In this document: positions 1 to 12,799 of the stretch, one piece after another
Numbering within the stretch: the first letter of the stretch is position 1
How the letters are laid out: each line of letters begins with the position of its first letter
DNA from: Cristatella mucedo
Lineage: Eukaryota > Bryozoa > Phylactolaemata > Cristatellidae
Direction of reading: 5' to 3'
Assembly (NCBI GenBank): GCA_009760855.2
Contig: WPIO01000014.1
Location: 405,001-462,500 of the forward strand
DNA: 57,500 nucleotides
The notes under the pieces: model-generated
Seen by the model: only the letters and a program-made list of their open reading frames with translations
Database searches by the model: none
What the model was told of the DNA's origin: nothing
Translations under genes and position numbers: made by a program

Positions 1-39
1 TGATGTGGAAGAAAGAAGAAAAATATACACTGTAAATTG

Positions 40-580
40 AGAAAGTGAGAGCTTGTGGGCGTGAGAAAGTGTGTGTGTGTGTGTGTGAGAGAGAGAATGA
101 GAGAGAAAAGAAGAGAGTGGCACACACCGTGTGTATAGCGATAGTGCTACGAATGCTGCTATCGGCTACGGAAAGAATCTCACGAACAAAAAAAGATAAT
201 ATAACATAACAGAAAACACAATGGATCTAGACAATCGCTAGATCTCACCGCCGATTACCAGTACTGGTGGAAATAGTGCCTGGAAGAATATATATGCATG
301 TATGTAAGTATATGTATATATGTATATATACATATATATATAATCCTATCTAGAACTGCCAGTAGTGAAAAATAGAAAAGAGAGACTTTCAAGCGTAGGC
401 GTAGAGTTGTGAGGGTGAGAATGAGAAAGAGAAAAAGAGAGAGAGAGATGGAGCAAGAACAAGGTGGGGGAGGGCGGAGAGAGAGAGAGAGAGAGAGAGG
501 GTGGAGGAGACTAAGCGATTGACAGAGATAGTGAATGAGCGAGAAAAAAGAGAGAAAGAGAGTGGCACACAACAACCGTA
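40..580. repeat. GA/TG-rich simple-sequence tract
   Basis: Interrupted runs of TG and GA dinucleotides with two similar 'agagtggcacac' segments. The long reverse-strand reading frames here are Leu/Ser-rich translations of CT repeats and are not taken as genes. Confidence 0.8.
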
Positions 581-699
581 AAAGCTCGCGCAAAATTTCT
601 GACACTCCTCTGGAGACTTTAGGTCAACGACCCTCCTCAGAATATTTACCGTCGCGGTGATGCAATTCACTTGGTGCGACCGGTGTCAGGCAATTGCCC

Positions 700-2430
700 A
701 CCTGGGGGTGGCGGAAAGTCGTGGGGCAAATTTAACGAGGAGGTGAATATTGTAGGCATTTGAGCTAGCGCAGAATGCACAGGTATACATACATACTTTA
801 ATATGTGTGGTTTGTATGCACATTTTTGTACTTACCAAGAAGACTCTAGATATTTTAATTAGATTTGCGAAGATGAACGTTTGGATTTAGAATCTCACGA
901 GGCGATGCTTGTTAGCTCCTTTCAGTCTTTGGCTGTTGCTAAATTTGACGAAAGTTTCCCTTACATTAATTTTCTAAAGAGCGATGTTAATTAACTTCCT
1001 GCTTAATTTGTCTCTCGTGTTGCTTCTGATGCACGTATATTTGGCATGCTTAGCTCTTTATTATATAAATCGTAATCCGCTCTTATCACAACCGCGGTTT
1101 TGTCACAAATTAGTGCTCACATTTTGAATGATTCCTGTACTACTATCTCAGAGAGAAATTGAGAACATTAAAACAGATAAAAAAACATTAAACACCCACC
1201 TTGAGCAAGATGGACCTTGAATAAGCTTGAAACCATTCAAATTTTTCTCTTTTGTATAGTCCTTGCGTTTATTCATTTGCCTCCTCATTGAGATGGATTT
1301 CATTTAATTTCTTATTTCTTGATAGTAACCTAGCATTCTTGCAGGCGCCTTGTATTCGCTAAGCGAAACGTCTAGAAATTTTCTCGGAAATTGATGGCCT
1401 TATTCTTGAAAGTACGACTTCCAGAACTTTAAATTTGATAAAATTTTTAAACTCAGTTTTCACTTTACGTATTTTGTCACAAGAATGTATGCATGCAAAC
1501 TTCGCAGGCTATAATCCCTCGGGTCAGCGCCAGCTATCGAATTAGCGTGCACTTCTGTTTTCGCGACTCAATTACATAGGAAATTATGCATTTCGATTAA
1601 CTTATTAATTGCTGTCCGGTGAAGATTGTATTTAGTATCATTTTAAAGTAAAAGAGTCTTGCTATGTAGCCAAATATAGTAAGCGCATTAATTAACTGGG
1701 CTTTAGGGACCCGTGCCCCAGCGCTTCAGCAGGTATGGGGCTAAAAACGAAAACGGACCCAATTTCACTGATGAAAGCAAGAGAGCTCAATGGCTGAGCA
1801 CCAGAATTTATTCCAGAACTTCACACCGAACGCGAAGTGCTGGGATCAATTCTCACCTGTACCAGCATTTTCATTTAGCACCGATTGTACAGGCTTAATT
1901 CATTTGAGCAATGTACATGTTCAAACTCAATTTTTAGCATAGATACTGTATTTTCTTAGTATTTATTGACTGAGCATACGTGTATGTTTCTGGAAGAGGC
2001 AGTGAGACGTCAGAATCTCTGTCTAGAAACCATGTGGACACTCAAAATTAATGAATTCGGCTAATTTTAGTAAGACTACAGAAATACGCCTACTAAATGT
2101 GTCAATACCGATAGAGAAATATTTGTATTACTAAAAGCAATGTGATTAGACCATTAGTAACTTCCACGATGATAAAATTTAGGAAAATAAAGCGGTTTTG
2201 CTTAAGGTACAACAAGGAATCGGTCACAATGGAGATGAATTGCAATATTCTAAACTAGTGGTTTCCATATCTACGCAAAGAGATAAAGTAATGCAAGTTC
2301 TAATCCTATACAAGAACTATTACGGCATCTACACAATTTGTGTCTGAAACGTAATTACGAAAGTGAAGGCTAGGTTTTCTCCTTGGGTATATACGGTGTT
2401 ATACCAGCCTAATGACCAACTAGTTGACGC
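700..2430. other. Intergenic or intronic sequence, no recognised feature
   Basis: AT-rich sequence with many stops in all frames. I see no gene, RNA or recognisable transposon here. Confidence 0.5.
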
Positions 2431-2590
2431 TGGCTTTGGTCCAGTGGTTAAGGTGCTCGCCTTTGACTGCCGAGGTCAAAGTGAATGCATTGATGACCGA
2501 GGTTTTTGGCTTGAGCCTATGGTAAATGTGAAGCGCGTGAATAGAGATGAAGGGCTCTTAAGGCGCAATACAAATGAAGTATATATGAAT
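2431..2590 (+). mobile_element. tRNA-headed SINE with LINE-like 3' tail (copy 1)
   Basis: The head reads 'ttggtccagtggttaagg', a tRNA A-box-like start, and continues to a degraded B-box region (gcttgagcctatgg). The 3' part, 'aatgtgaagcgcgtgaatag' followed by agatgaagggctcttaaggcgc, matches the 3' tail of the LINEs in this window. It carries an internal extra segment between the A and B boxes that is also present in the copy at 35.8 kb. Family assignment comes from comparing the four copies in this window. Confidence 0.7.
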
Positions 2591-2820
2591 GAATTGTGTG
2601 TAGAGAGAGATAAGTTACTTGCACCGCAAGACCCAGGTTGCGAGATCATGTAGCATAGCAGGCAGTTAGTTTTTGCCCACATCAAGTTGGGGAATAGTAG
2701 CTACGGCTCTTCTGCTGCTTTATAAATGATTTTACTGAATCAGTTAAATCTACTCTCCTGCTGCCGGCTCTGGCACATTCTTTCGGGCCGTCAGGAGCTG
2801 CGTGATCCATGCTACTCACT

Positions 2821-3000
2821 TCCTTGACTGCCCTCCTGAATCAGCTATGCTTCTCGCTTTCTCTTGATTGCGTGAGATGAAGCCTTTTGGCCACCGTATG
2901 CGCACGGAAAGCCGCTTAGGCTTTGAGTGACTTAAAATTTCCACTTAGTCGTTGTGATTTCATAAATAAACAGACGTAGATAAATTATACTACATTATAT
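2821..3000 (+). mobile_element. ACATT-tailed retroposon (family B), degraded
   Basis: Contains the family core 'gcgtgagatgaag', the 'gaaagccgcttaggct' stretch and 'cagacgtagataaattatac' at the end, equivalent to the better preserved copies at 7.7, 38.9 and 51.3 kb. The 5' border is uncertain. Confidence 0.55.
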
Positions 3001-3235
3001 CATGTCTGACTCCAGATTTTACGTACCGTCTGGAAAAAAGGTCTATTTCCATAATTTCTAATCATGATAGTCACATGCTGTCAATTGTATTTGCTTATAA
3101 CTGTTAAGTTGGTTCTCTGTTAGTTTTGGCACTTTTACTGTTAGTTTTGAAAATTTCCAAATATCCGTTGTTTTAAGAGTCGATTAGTGCTTTTTGGATG
3201 GAGTACCCAAGTCTGTATATATACCTTTATTTATA

Positions 3236-3882
3236 CAGTCGTCCCTCGCCACTTCGCGCTTCGACTTTCGCGGCTTCACTCTATCGCGATTTTTTCCTAA
3301 TATATTCATTTAAAAGTTGATCAAGATAGTGAAAATGATACCGCACACGCTGGGTTGTCTGATTCAATAATACATCCCTATAATGCAGTTAAAATTAAAA
3401 TTACTGTATGCATGGACTGTAGGCCTATGTATTCAAGCACCCCGCAAATCCTTCAATGCCAAGCGCTGCCGCTCGACAACTTCTTGTGTGTGGGTAAGAA
3501 CCTTCCTCAAATAAATTGTGTGTAGTGAAACCAAATCAATCAGAGCGCGCTGTTTACTGATTTACTATCCTAGTGTAATTAAATGCACAATAGTAATCAT
3601 AAATAAAAATAATGCGATATCTGTAACGTCTAATATGTCATATTTCTTTTATTTTGTCTAATATATTGGATAATACTAGTGTGATGGTGACTGAAGAGGT
3701 GTTATTTCATGTCCAGAGGGCTCTAGTAATGTAAAAAACCGTACTTAGAGGATCCTGAACAGGTTTTCTATGCTCTAACTACGAACATATTCGATTTATA
3801 AATAAAGAATTCTACTTCGCGGAAATTCACTTATCGTGCTAGAGTCGGGAACTGATTAACCGCGATAAATGAGGGATAACTG
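3236..3882. mobile_element. pogo/Tigger-like MITE
   Basis: A 647-bp element with terminal inverted repeats: the left end begins CAGTCGTCCCTCGCC and the right end, read on the reverse strand, begins CAGTTATCCCTCATTT. Both are followed by a cgcg-containing stretch typical of pogo/Tigger ends. It is flanked by TA on both sides (3234-3235 and 3883-3884), the Tc1/mariner target duplication. No transposase frame is present, so it is non-autonomous. Confidence 0.8.
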
Positions 3883-3904
3883 TATCTATCTTTCTATCTA
3901 TCCA

Positions 3905-3906
<2 letters not shown>

Positions 3907-4003
<97 letters not shown>

Positions 4004-4126
4004 GTGTGTGTGTGTGCGCGTGTGTGTGTGTGTGAGTGTCTGTGTGTGTGTGTGTGGGTGTCTGTGTGTGTGTGTGTGTGTGTGGGTGTTTGTGTGTGTG
4101 CGTGCGCGAGTGTGTGTGTGTGTGTG
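3907..4126. repeat. (TG)n microsatellite
   Basis: About 220 bp of TG dinucleotide repeat, pure at first, then interrupted by CG, GA and TC steps. The Cys/Val and His/Thr reading frames over it are artefacts of the repeat. Confidence 0.95.
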
Positions 4127-4145
4127 CATATGTATTATAAATGTG

Positions 4146-5024
4146 TAATAATAATAATAATGCACTTGATAAAGCACCCTCAGAGAACTTAATCTCATTC
4201 TAGGTGCCTTATATTTGCTGCAAAGGGAAACGCAGTTGAATGGTGAGTAATATCATGCTTGGTAAACAACATGAATAACATGGTGAGGGGTGACATGCAC
4301 AGGGTCAGCATGCAAATGTGGTTAGTGGCAGCATGCACAGTGTCAGCATGCATAAGCACATGAAGGACGAATCACATGGACCCACTCAATGCTGTCCTAA
4401 ATAGGTGTGTTTTTAAGTTCATTTTAAATGTGGGCAAGTCAGGGGAAGTTCTAACGCAAGTCGGGAGTAATGTAATGTAATGTATCTCCGTCAGTAACTC
4501 CACAAAGTCATAACGACCATGTGGGTGTTACGCAGGAGAGTTTTGTATAGCGCACTCACAGCCTAAGCGGCTTTTGGCACGCATTCGGGAGTGAGTTCCC
4601 AGGCACAGCTTTGGGAGCATACGGGCTAAATGCACGGTCTCCAAAGGATTTGAGGTTTGTATGAGGTATTGGTAAACTGTTGGATTCCGAAAAGCGGGTG
4701 GTACGATGCTTGGCCTGGTGGAGGAGTAGATTTGAGAGGTAGGCTGGAGCCAAAGAATGAAGTGACCTAAAAGTGAGCGACAAAACCTTGAAGTCGATCC
4801 TTTGCTTGACTGGTAGCTAGTGCAGGTCGGTGAGAAGTGGTGTAATGTGGCAACTGCGACTCTCACGACAGACAACCCTAGCTGCAGAGTTTTGCATCAG
4901 CTGTAATCGCCTGATTGCACATGCCGGTAGGTCTGCAAGCAGTGAGTTACAGAAATGAAGACCGGACGTCACGAATGCATGGACCATCTTAGACGCGGTA
5001 TCCTTATCTAAACAATCCCGAACG
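4146..5024 (-). mobile_element. CR1/L2-like LINE, 5'-truncated
   Basis: Read on the minus strand it ends in the family tail (agcaaatataaggcacctag, then 'gagggtgctttatcaagtgc') and a TAA/ATT repeat. Upstream it encodes the conserved C-terminus of the LINE polymerase ORF (fragments such as LASYQSSKGSTSRF and PSIVPPAFRN, equivalent to LHWLxVKQRIDFK and AKHRTTRFSE elsewhere). It is frameshifted and interrupted by the family B insertion at 4469-4584. Confidence 0.85.
4469..4584 (-). mobile_element. ACATT-tailed retroposon (family B), nested, with target duplication
   Basis: Inserted in the LINE: TCGGGAGT occurs at 4461-4468 and again at 4585-4592, while other LINE copies have it once. On the minus strand the insert is 5'-truncated and ends in ACATTACATTACATT, so it was inserted by target-primed retrotransposition. 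Confidence 0.85.
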
Positions 5025-5447
5025 TATGTATATGAGTGTGTTTATGTATATGTATTTGTATATAACGTGTATACTGCAGATATAGTGAAAACATTGCCTG
5101 CTAAAGTGGTCTAAATATGATGTTTATAGAGATTGCCAGCGTTTCATGAGCTACAAGTATCAGGACCAAATATGTCATCATCTCTATCTTCAAGCTGCTG
5201 GTGAAGTGGATGGATCTGCTGTGATGCTGAGTCAGTTTGTTAGCTTTGGGCTCTCAAGTGAGTTGTGCGCTACGGCTACTGCTGTGCAAATATAGCCCTC
5301 TGTGGCTGCGTAGCAGGATGCCCTGTATTTAGTGACAGGTACTCTTAGTATATTTAGTTTCAAACTTTCAGTCTGACTATCTCACAGGCAACCAAACGAC
5401 TAATGCTTTTTTCCTGCTCGTGTGCGTGCAAGCTGGAGAGGGCTTGT

Positions 5448-5556
5448 TAATAATAATAATAATAATATTGCACTTGATAAAGCGCCCTCAGAGAACTTAA
5501 TCTCTTTCTAGGCGCTTTACATTTGCTGCAAAGTGATACGCAATAGAATAGTAAGT
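5448..5556 (-). mobile_element. LINE 3' tail fragment
   Basis: TAA repeat followed by the reverse complement of the family tail (ttgataaagcgccctcagag, then aacttaatctctttctaggc). Only about 110 bp is kept. Confidence 0.85.
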
Positions 5557-5954
5557 AAAATAATAATAATACAATTATTATTATTGTCATGTGATTCATA
5601 ACCAATAAAGGGGCCACGAACACGGAGCTGCTCATATTATGCTCCCGCTACCTGGATGGAAGGACGACGGAGCTTGGCTGCCAAAATTCAAAAGCCTTGT
5701 AGTCCTCTACCACATGATGCGGTTAGCAATGCGTTCGCGACGCATAGGCTTATTATAAGCGAGCATGCAGTAAGTGAAAATAAAAAGAAATATTTTGAGG
5801 GTTGTAGCTGTACATGTGCTACCGAGCTCTGGCTGGCCAGGTGCAACAACAGAAACTCATGACTACCTTCTGAACCTTGCTGTACCTGCTCAGAGGAAAG
5901 TCCCACTTCAAGCTTTCTCTAAAGCGACGCAAGTAAGCTAATTCAGCAGCCTCT

Positions 5955-6092
5955 TTTATCTGGTGGTGGAATATTAACAGAGGCTATCGCTGCCGCTTGC
6001 AATGAGCAATAAAGAATTGCCTGCCGCGGGACTCGAACCAGGTCATGCAAGTGGGATCGCCTTGCCTTTAGGCTAGGATCCTAGGGCGGCGC
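5955..6092 (-). mobile_element. tRNA-headed SINE (family A)
   Basis: On the minus strand: 'cctagcctaaaggcaaggcg' (A-box-like), then 'ctggttcgagtcccgcggca' (good B-box, GGTTCGAGTCC), then a body ending near 'gaggctgctgaattagctta', shared with copies at 21.3, 41.2 and 49.9 kb. It is a SINE head and not a tRNA gene, because it lacks a foldable acceptor stem and 3' end. Confidence 0.65.
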
Positions 6093-7140
6093 TTGGAAGA
6101 GACCGCCGGCATGGCTTTAAGGTTGCTACCGTTCGCGGACCATGTACTTGGAGTTCGGAGTTGGATTAGGTTTACGCATGCCATTAGTTATAGAAATTAG
6201 CAGCAAAGGTGCCTTCTGAAATGGGCATGCCAACATGCATACTTTGCAGCTGAAGACTGGAGTCATATTCATCGAACTGACGAGGGCAAAGTAGCGATCC
6301 ACGCAGACGTCAATTGGACGACTTCCGGCAGGAAAAGCCCCAGGGAAAGAAGAAAGAAAGAGGGCGGGGCTCACAATCCAGCCGTCATCAAGAAGACAGA
6401 AGCGTGGACAAAGGCATAAGTGAAGCATGTGGAAGAAGAGAGCTTTATTTTGCACTTTTTTTTGTCTTCCAGCGCTGTGACTCTTTACCGTACCTCTGGG
6501 CAGTGGACAGAAACGCGTGCACCGACAGAGTGGTCTACCTCTTGTAAGAGCGTAGTGGAACCATAGATGCACACTATAAAATGCGGATGTCGACCGTCGA
6601 CCGTCGACAGACTTCTTAGCCGATCCCAGGTCAGCACCGTAACTAGTGATCCTCGAGGGGATGCAGCAGCAGATCGTTTCTCTAGCTTCCTTGTCAGCCA
6701 GTGGAGGGGTTATCAGCGAGCGAGCCTATCCCTTAAGTTGCAACTAGCCTTATATTGTTCAACTTCGGGTCCTTATTCTGTCTCAATTGCATCCTTGCTA
6801 TCAAGCTTGCCATTGTTGGCCTTATTTAGAAGTTCATTCCCACTCTATAAAAAAGACTAGTTACCCCGCCCCCAAATCCTATACGTACTTTTCCCCCTAC
6901 TGACATTCCAGGAATCTTTGTTCCATTTAACAGATAGCAGTCTGTGGTCTCGTCCTTGCATCCTTCAAAGAGGCTGCCATTAGGATGGCTCATTAGCAAG
7001 TCGACATTAGACCAGGAGAATTTCCTCTCAGCTTGCCAATTACCGTTCCTATCAAGGACACCAAACCGACTAGTGGCAGACCAGTTAAACTCTAACATTG
7101 AAATAAAAATTTAAAACCGAACCGAATTTCCGTCAATTTC
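6093..7140. other. No recognised feature
   Basis: Short frames on both strands (for example 6126-6572 minus) have no recognisable domain. A small repeat 'gtcgaccgtcgaccgtcgac' sits near 6590. Nothing else supports a call. Confidence 0.4.
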
Positions 7141-7296
7141 TCGAGTTAGTCACCCCACAGGGAGCCATGCTACGAATGCATTACGACCTACTCAGAAATG
7201 CTGACGTATGTCGAGTCTCTCAGCTGGTTCTGCTGGGTCTCTTGGCAGCTTTTGATATGACTGATGATCAAGTCTTTTTGATCTTAATCTCTTCTT

Positions 7297-7391
7297 CTAA
7301 TAATAATAATAATAATAATAATTCACTTGATAAAGCACCCTCAGAGAACCTTATCTCTCTCTAGGCGCTTTACATTTGCTGTAAAGTGAAA
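7297..7391 (-). mobile_element. LINE 3' tail nested in LINE RT
   Basis: TAA repeat plus the reverse-complement family tail, inserted in the opposite orientation. The RT frame resumes beyond it (ttcttggcatcatgggcac), showing it split an existing RT sequence. Confidence 0.8.
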
Positions 7392-7659
7392 TTCTTGGCA
7401 TCATGGGCACTGCACTGTACTGGTTTAGGTCGTATCTAAGTGAGCAACTCCAGAGTTTTGATGTCACCGGCAGCAGACATCTAAGGAACGGCTAAAGTAC
7501 GGAGTACCCAGAGGCTCTGTGTTGGGTCTACTTATTTTCACAATTTATACTCTCCCTCTTTCCGATTTAATAGCCAAGCACGACATAGGCTTTTATCTGT
7601 ATGCAGATAGCATGATATATATATATATATATATATATGATATACATGATATAGCAGTA

Positions 7660-7794
7660 CCGTGAGATGAAGTCTATTGGCTACCGGGTGCGTACCGAAA
7701 GCCGCTTAGGCTGTGAGTGCACAAAACAAAACTCTCCCGCGAAACACCCACATAGTCTTTGTAGCTTTGTGGAGTTACAGACGGAGATACATTA
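7660..7794 (+). mobile_element. ACATT-tailed retroposon (family B)
   Basis: Well preserved core: gtgagatgaagtctattggc, then ccgaaagccgcttaggctgt, cacccacatagtctttgtag and gacggagatacatta. It is preceded by an AT microsatellite (7617-7638). Confidence 0.75.
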
Positions 7795-8906
7795 AATTGC
7801 AGTACCTTCGCTGCGACCCCTCCCTGCCTTCCGACAAGTCAAAATGTTTCAACTTGTTTGCAGTATTTATTGCCGACATTTGAAATTGAATTGCAGCAAG
7901 ATTTCTCAAATGGAATAGCGATAAAATCAACTTCCTAGGAATGAGAAAACCTGGCGGTAAAAAACCTACTCCCTACTAATGGGAAAACCTAGTTCAGCTC
8001 AGAAAATGGAAAAATCAACCTTCAAAATGGGCTTGCCCAGCATATGTCCTGCACCCTCTACATTAAATCTGGGCTTTCTGATCTAAACTGACATTTTTCC
8101 TCACTACTGCATCAGCTCTGGAGTCGATCATGCATACTTTCAGCTGCTGCATTGCATTTAAAAAATATAGTCGGTCTTGCTTAGGTAATGATCTCACAAA
8201 CAAGCTGCTCCGCGGATTGTATATATCCTGCCTGGACTTGTAGCTAACTACTTGCCAGTATTCCTGCCGCTGTGATAAAACAGTAGGTGTAATTGTAGCC
8301 GGGCTTTCTTTTGATATCCACCATGTTGCACCCGCTCTCAACAACCTGGAGTGGCTAGCTACGAAGCAACGTGTTTCCTTCAAGCTTGCTGCACCAGCTT
8401 GTAAATTTAAAAATCAAATCCTTCAAATCCCTTACGCCAGCATAGAAACCCGAAATACTTCCTACACAGGCTTCCCATCGAATCATCCACTCTTTCGTTT
8501 CAAGTTTATTCTAACTGTGCTATTCTAAATTCTTCGGAAACCTCCCCATCAGTTCATATGCTTCCAAAATCTGGAGCTCGGTACCGACTGACGTCATATC
8601 CCCTGACTTGCTGATATTGAAAAAACAAAGCCCCGCCTGTTCTTTAGCTACTTTGCTCTGTGCGTGGGACTAGTCCTTTTTTGTGTTTTCTCATGCTAAA
8701 ATTTTGTTTGCCTAACTAACCAACTGACATGCTTCCTTTTCAGCAAATGTAAAGAGCTTGAAAAGAGATTTAATTATGTTTAAGTGATAAGCGCAGTTGT
8801 CATTATTATTTTTTAGCTATTATTACTGCTATCGTCAAAAGTGTTGGCTCACTTTGGGCCAGAGTTCTTGTGGTAAAAAAGCATTTTTTTAAATAGGTAA
8901 TACTAA

Positions 8907-9990
8907 TATAATAATAATAATAATACTTATAGTTTATCATATTCATAGCGCCCTAAAAAGCTAAATTGTTATCCAAGCTCTTAACAACTCGCTGCAGAGA
9001 ATCAGTATCCAAGGGTTAGGGACATTCCTGGTGTCAAGCATGCAAAAGCAAACAAGTGCCATGCTCAGGCCAGAATGCTATAGCAGCATGTATAAACTCG
9101 GAGCCGCCGGTTATTAAGACATGTGGCTCGTAAGATGAACTTGATCAAGCATAGGTACGCACGAAAAGCATACCGTAACAAAAAAGACGTGTTCACTGAG
9201 ACCACGGGAAGGCTAACAAAAACAGAGGCGTCTTTAGCTGCGATTAAAAATGTGTAAGGTCATATCGCTTAGTAACCATTGGCGGAAGCGAGTTCCGGAT
9301 TTTGTTTTCATACCAGCTGAAGGCTCGATCACCAAACTATTTCAATTAAATGTTGAAGGATAGCGAGATGAATAGACGCTGGGGAAATGGTGATGCAGGA
9401 GCACATGACTGGAGGAGCAAGGAAGTCGGATAGGTCAAGGCTGGTGCTAGCAAGTCAAGTGACCTCTAAGCCAGACTAGGGATCATAAAATCAATTCACT
9501 GCTTGATAGGGAGCCACTGGAACTCAGACAGAAGTGGGTTATATGGAAGCTACACTGCTGAAAATAAACCGAACGAGCTGTCGAGTTTCGCACCAGTTGC
9601 AGACGACTACGGATACAGGGTGGGAATCCTGAATGAATAGAATAGCAATCATCTAGATGCGATGTCACACCAACTACAGTTTTGCTGCCATTCTCGTATC
9701 TAAGTAGTTCTTGATCTTGGCCTAGTTCCTTGGCTGAAAATAGGGCGAATTCAGAGTAGTGGAATAAATGTGCTCATCAATCAGGTGGAAAGACATTTTA
9801 AAATAGTACGCCTCGATGACGGGCAGTCGTCGCTTGAGTAGCTTGCTAGCTGAACTAATCTTGAGAGTTAGGTCTTCAAACTTCCGGGTGACACTAGGTT
9901 TACTCATATAGTTATCAGTTATAATTTTAGGCTTCAGGTTAATAGAGGTCCAGAGCAAATTAGAAAGTCATTTTAAATGCTCCGAGATTT
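8907..9990 (-). mobile_element. LINE of a second, diverged subfamily
   Basis: Begins (3' end) with an ATA/TAA repeat and a tail related to but distinct from the main family (agcgccctaaaaagctaaat). On the minus strand, LQLVRNSTARSVYF matches LQLVQNSAARLVC of the main family. Further upstream, DNYMSKPSVTRKFEDLTLKI matches the region after the RT active site in the copy at 56 kb. The frame is broken. Confidence 0.7.
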
Positions 9991-9999
9991 CAATGGCAT

Positions 10000-10727
10000 T
10001 CTCAAATTTTTTTATTTTAAAAGAAAGTAACATTACAACAGCGGCGCCGGCACTTCTGTCGGCTTCTGCAGCTCCGACCATTTTGCCCTCCAACACCGAC
10101 CGGTCAGTCAGTGCAGAGCAGCGTGATTGGAAAAAAATTTGCGGTCGTGTCTAAGCTCGAGCGCCCAAGCCATCCTCTTTCGAAGAAGTTTACAAGACTC
10201 GGAAAAGACTGGAGGCCAATCAAAATGCAATCAACTCGAGCTGTCACCCGTCGCACTGGTGCGACCTCATTGATCCACCCAAACGCGGATGAATTGATCC
10301 GCTCATTGCACGCGGGACGCACTGCTCGCGCGATGAGATGCCATTTTTCGATGTTTTCGAGGAGCAAGTAATGGGAGGCCGTCATGGCCGCTCTGCTCCC
10401 AGCATACAAATGGCCCGAGAAGGGTCGGATCGGGGAGGTTCGTTGGGGCGTTGCTCGACGGCGAGTACGTTTGGACGCAATCGGATACGATTCGCGAAGC
10501 TGTGACGTTTCATGTCATCTGCATCACACTCAACGGCGCTACGAGCACAGCCGACAAGCAGCTGCAGCTCCTGCGAGTTCTTTCTAAGACGCGCATGCGC
10601 ACTCACGTACACCAACCGCTTCACTGGCGCCGGCTCCATCGAATATGAAAATGCCGCCCAGGAGCAACTGCAGCAGCGAGAGAAGAGAAACAGCGGCAGT
10701 TAGAAGAGGAGGAAGGGAAGTATTGTA
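10000..10727. other. GC-rich unassigned segment
   Basis: Starts and ends near short matching GGCGCCGGC palindromes (about 10041 and 10626). Overlapping open frames occur in several frames and none is recognisable. It could be part of an unclassified transposon, but I cannot define termini. Confidence 0.3.
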
Positions 10728-11730
10728 ATTAATAATAACAATAACGGTACATTTGAAAAGCACCCTCGGACAACTGGATCTCTTAGTAGGCTTTTTATAT
10801 ATCCTGTACAGAAAGCACGACCACATCACTAGTAGCAGCGTTCGCAATGTCATTAAGCATAACACTGTTAGATGTGACATGCAAAGGGTCACTGCTCAAA
10901 TATGGTAAGTGGCAGCATGTGCAGTTTGAGCAAGCATGAGCATACAACGGACGAATCACGATGACCCATTAAATACTGTAATAAACAGATGTTTTAAGCT
11001 TCTTTTCGAATGTCTTCATGTGCAGAGAATGTTGTGAGGTCAGTCGGGAGTGTGCTCCAGGCTGTGGGAGCATGTGAATTAAAGCCACGGTTTCCAAAAA
11101 AATTGAGGTTTGTACTAGGAATAGCTAAACAATCTGAGTCGGAACAGCAGATCGTACGATAGTTACAATGGTGGAGGGGGTAGTTCTGATAGGTAGGCTG
11201 GAGCCAGAGAACGGAGGAGCCTAAAAGTGAGTGACCAAACCATGAAGTCGACACGTTGCTTGACTGGTAGCCAGTGCAGGTCGGTGAGTATTCGGCTCAA
11301 GTGGCAACTGTGACGCTCGCGACAGACAAGCTTAACTGTAGAGTTTTGCACCAACTATAAGTGCGTGACTGCATAGGCCGGTAGACCAGTAGACTAAGTT
11401 AACTGAGTTAAAGAAGCCGATTCGGGATGCCACAAATGCATGGATTAATTCTGATTAAGTATCCCTGTCTAAGCAAGCCAGAATTTTCGCTATGGCGTGC
11501 AACTGAAAGTAGGCAGACTTGAGTGTGGAGCTGGCGTGGTCATCTAGTGAAAGGTCACTTTGGAACAGAATACCTACATTTCGTGCAGACGCAACAGGAG
11601 ATATGCTCACGGAGCCTGTTTTTGAACGATAATCTTACCAGTTTATGAGTAAAACTTGGTTTGGCCATAACTATTAGGTTGTTTTTATCCTCATTTAATT
11701 TGATAAAGTTCGCTAGCATCTATGTGCGGA
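10728..11730 (-). mobile_element. CR1/L2-like LINE, 5'-truncated
   Basis: The minus strand carries, in order, RT-thumb sequence (ILFQSDLSLDDHASSTLKSA, then YFQLHAIAKI), the 'LHWLPVKQRVDFM' block, the 'LAPAYLS' block and the family tail with a TAA/ATT end. Several frameshifts are present. Confidence 0.85.
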
Positions 11731-11931
11731 TGTCAGCAATACGTGCAGCAAGGGCGCGATACGGGCGGCATAGGATGCGGAGGAATGAGAGAACGATGAG
11801 GACCAATGCCAGCTTGCTGACGAGCCGGGGAATATTCTGGATCAATATTCGAGGGGTGAGGAGCTGGAGGAGATTTTCATGGAATGAGGCAACATCTCAC
11901 TTGAAAAATAAAAAAATTATATATATATGTA

Positions 11932-12776
<845 letters not shown>

Positions 12777-12799
12777 TTTAAACATGTTGAGATGCCAGC

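Larger units (their letters stand above)
7141..8830 (+). mobile_element. CR1/L2-like LINE relic with reverse transcriptase
   Basis: Degraded plus-strand reverse transcriptase. LLAAFDMTDDQVF corresponds to the conserved L(D/S)xSAAFDTxDHxxL block. After a nested insertion, LGIMGTALYWFRSYLS, YGVPRGSVLGLLIFTIYTL and FYLYADS (a YADD equivalent) follow. Further along are LGFLI and the LEWLATKQRVSFK block (LHWLPVKQRIDFK equivalent), then a 3' tail with cagcaaatgtaaagagcttg at about 8742-8761. It is frameshifted and interrupted by a reverse LINE tail (7297-7391) and a family B retroposon (7660-7794), so it is an old copy. Confidence 0.85.

Noticed and set aside
389-670. Minus-strand frame with ...DLKSPEECQKFCASFYGC, faintly like a PAN/apple domain
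   Set aside because: It starts without an ATG just after a stop and runs straight into CT-repeat sequence. The similarity is too short to support an exon.
3839-4198. Long open frames over the TG repeat on both strands
   Set aside because: Pure dinucleotide translation (Cys-Val, His-Thr); no coding signal.
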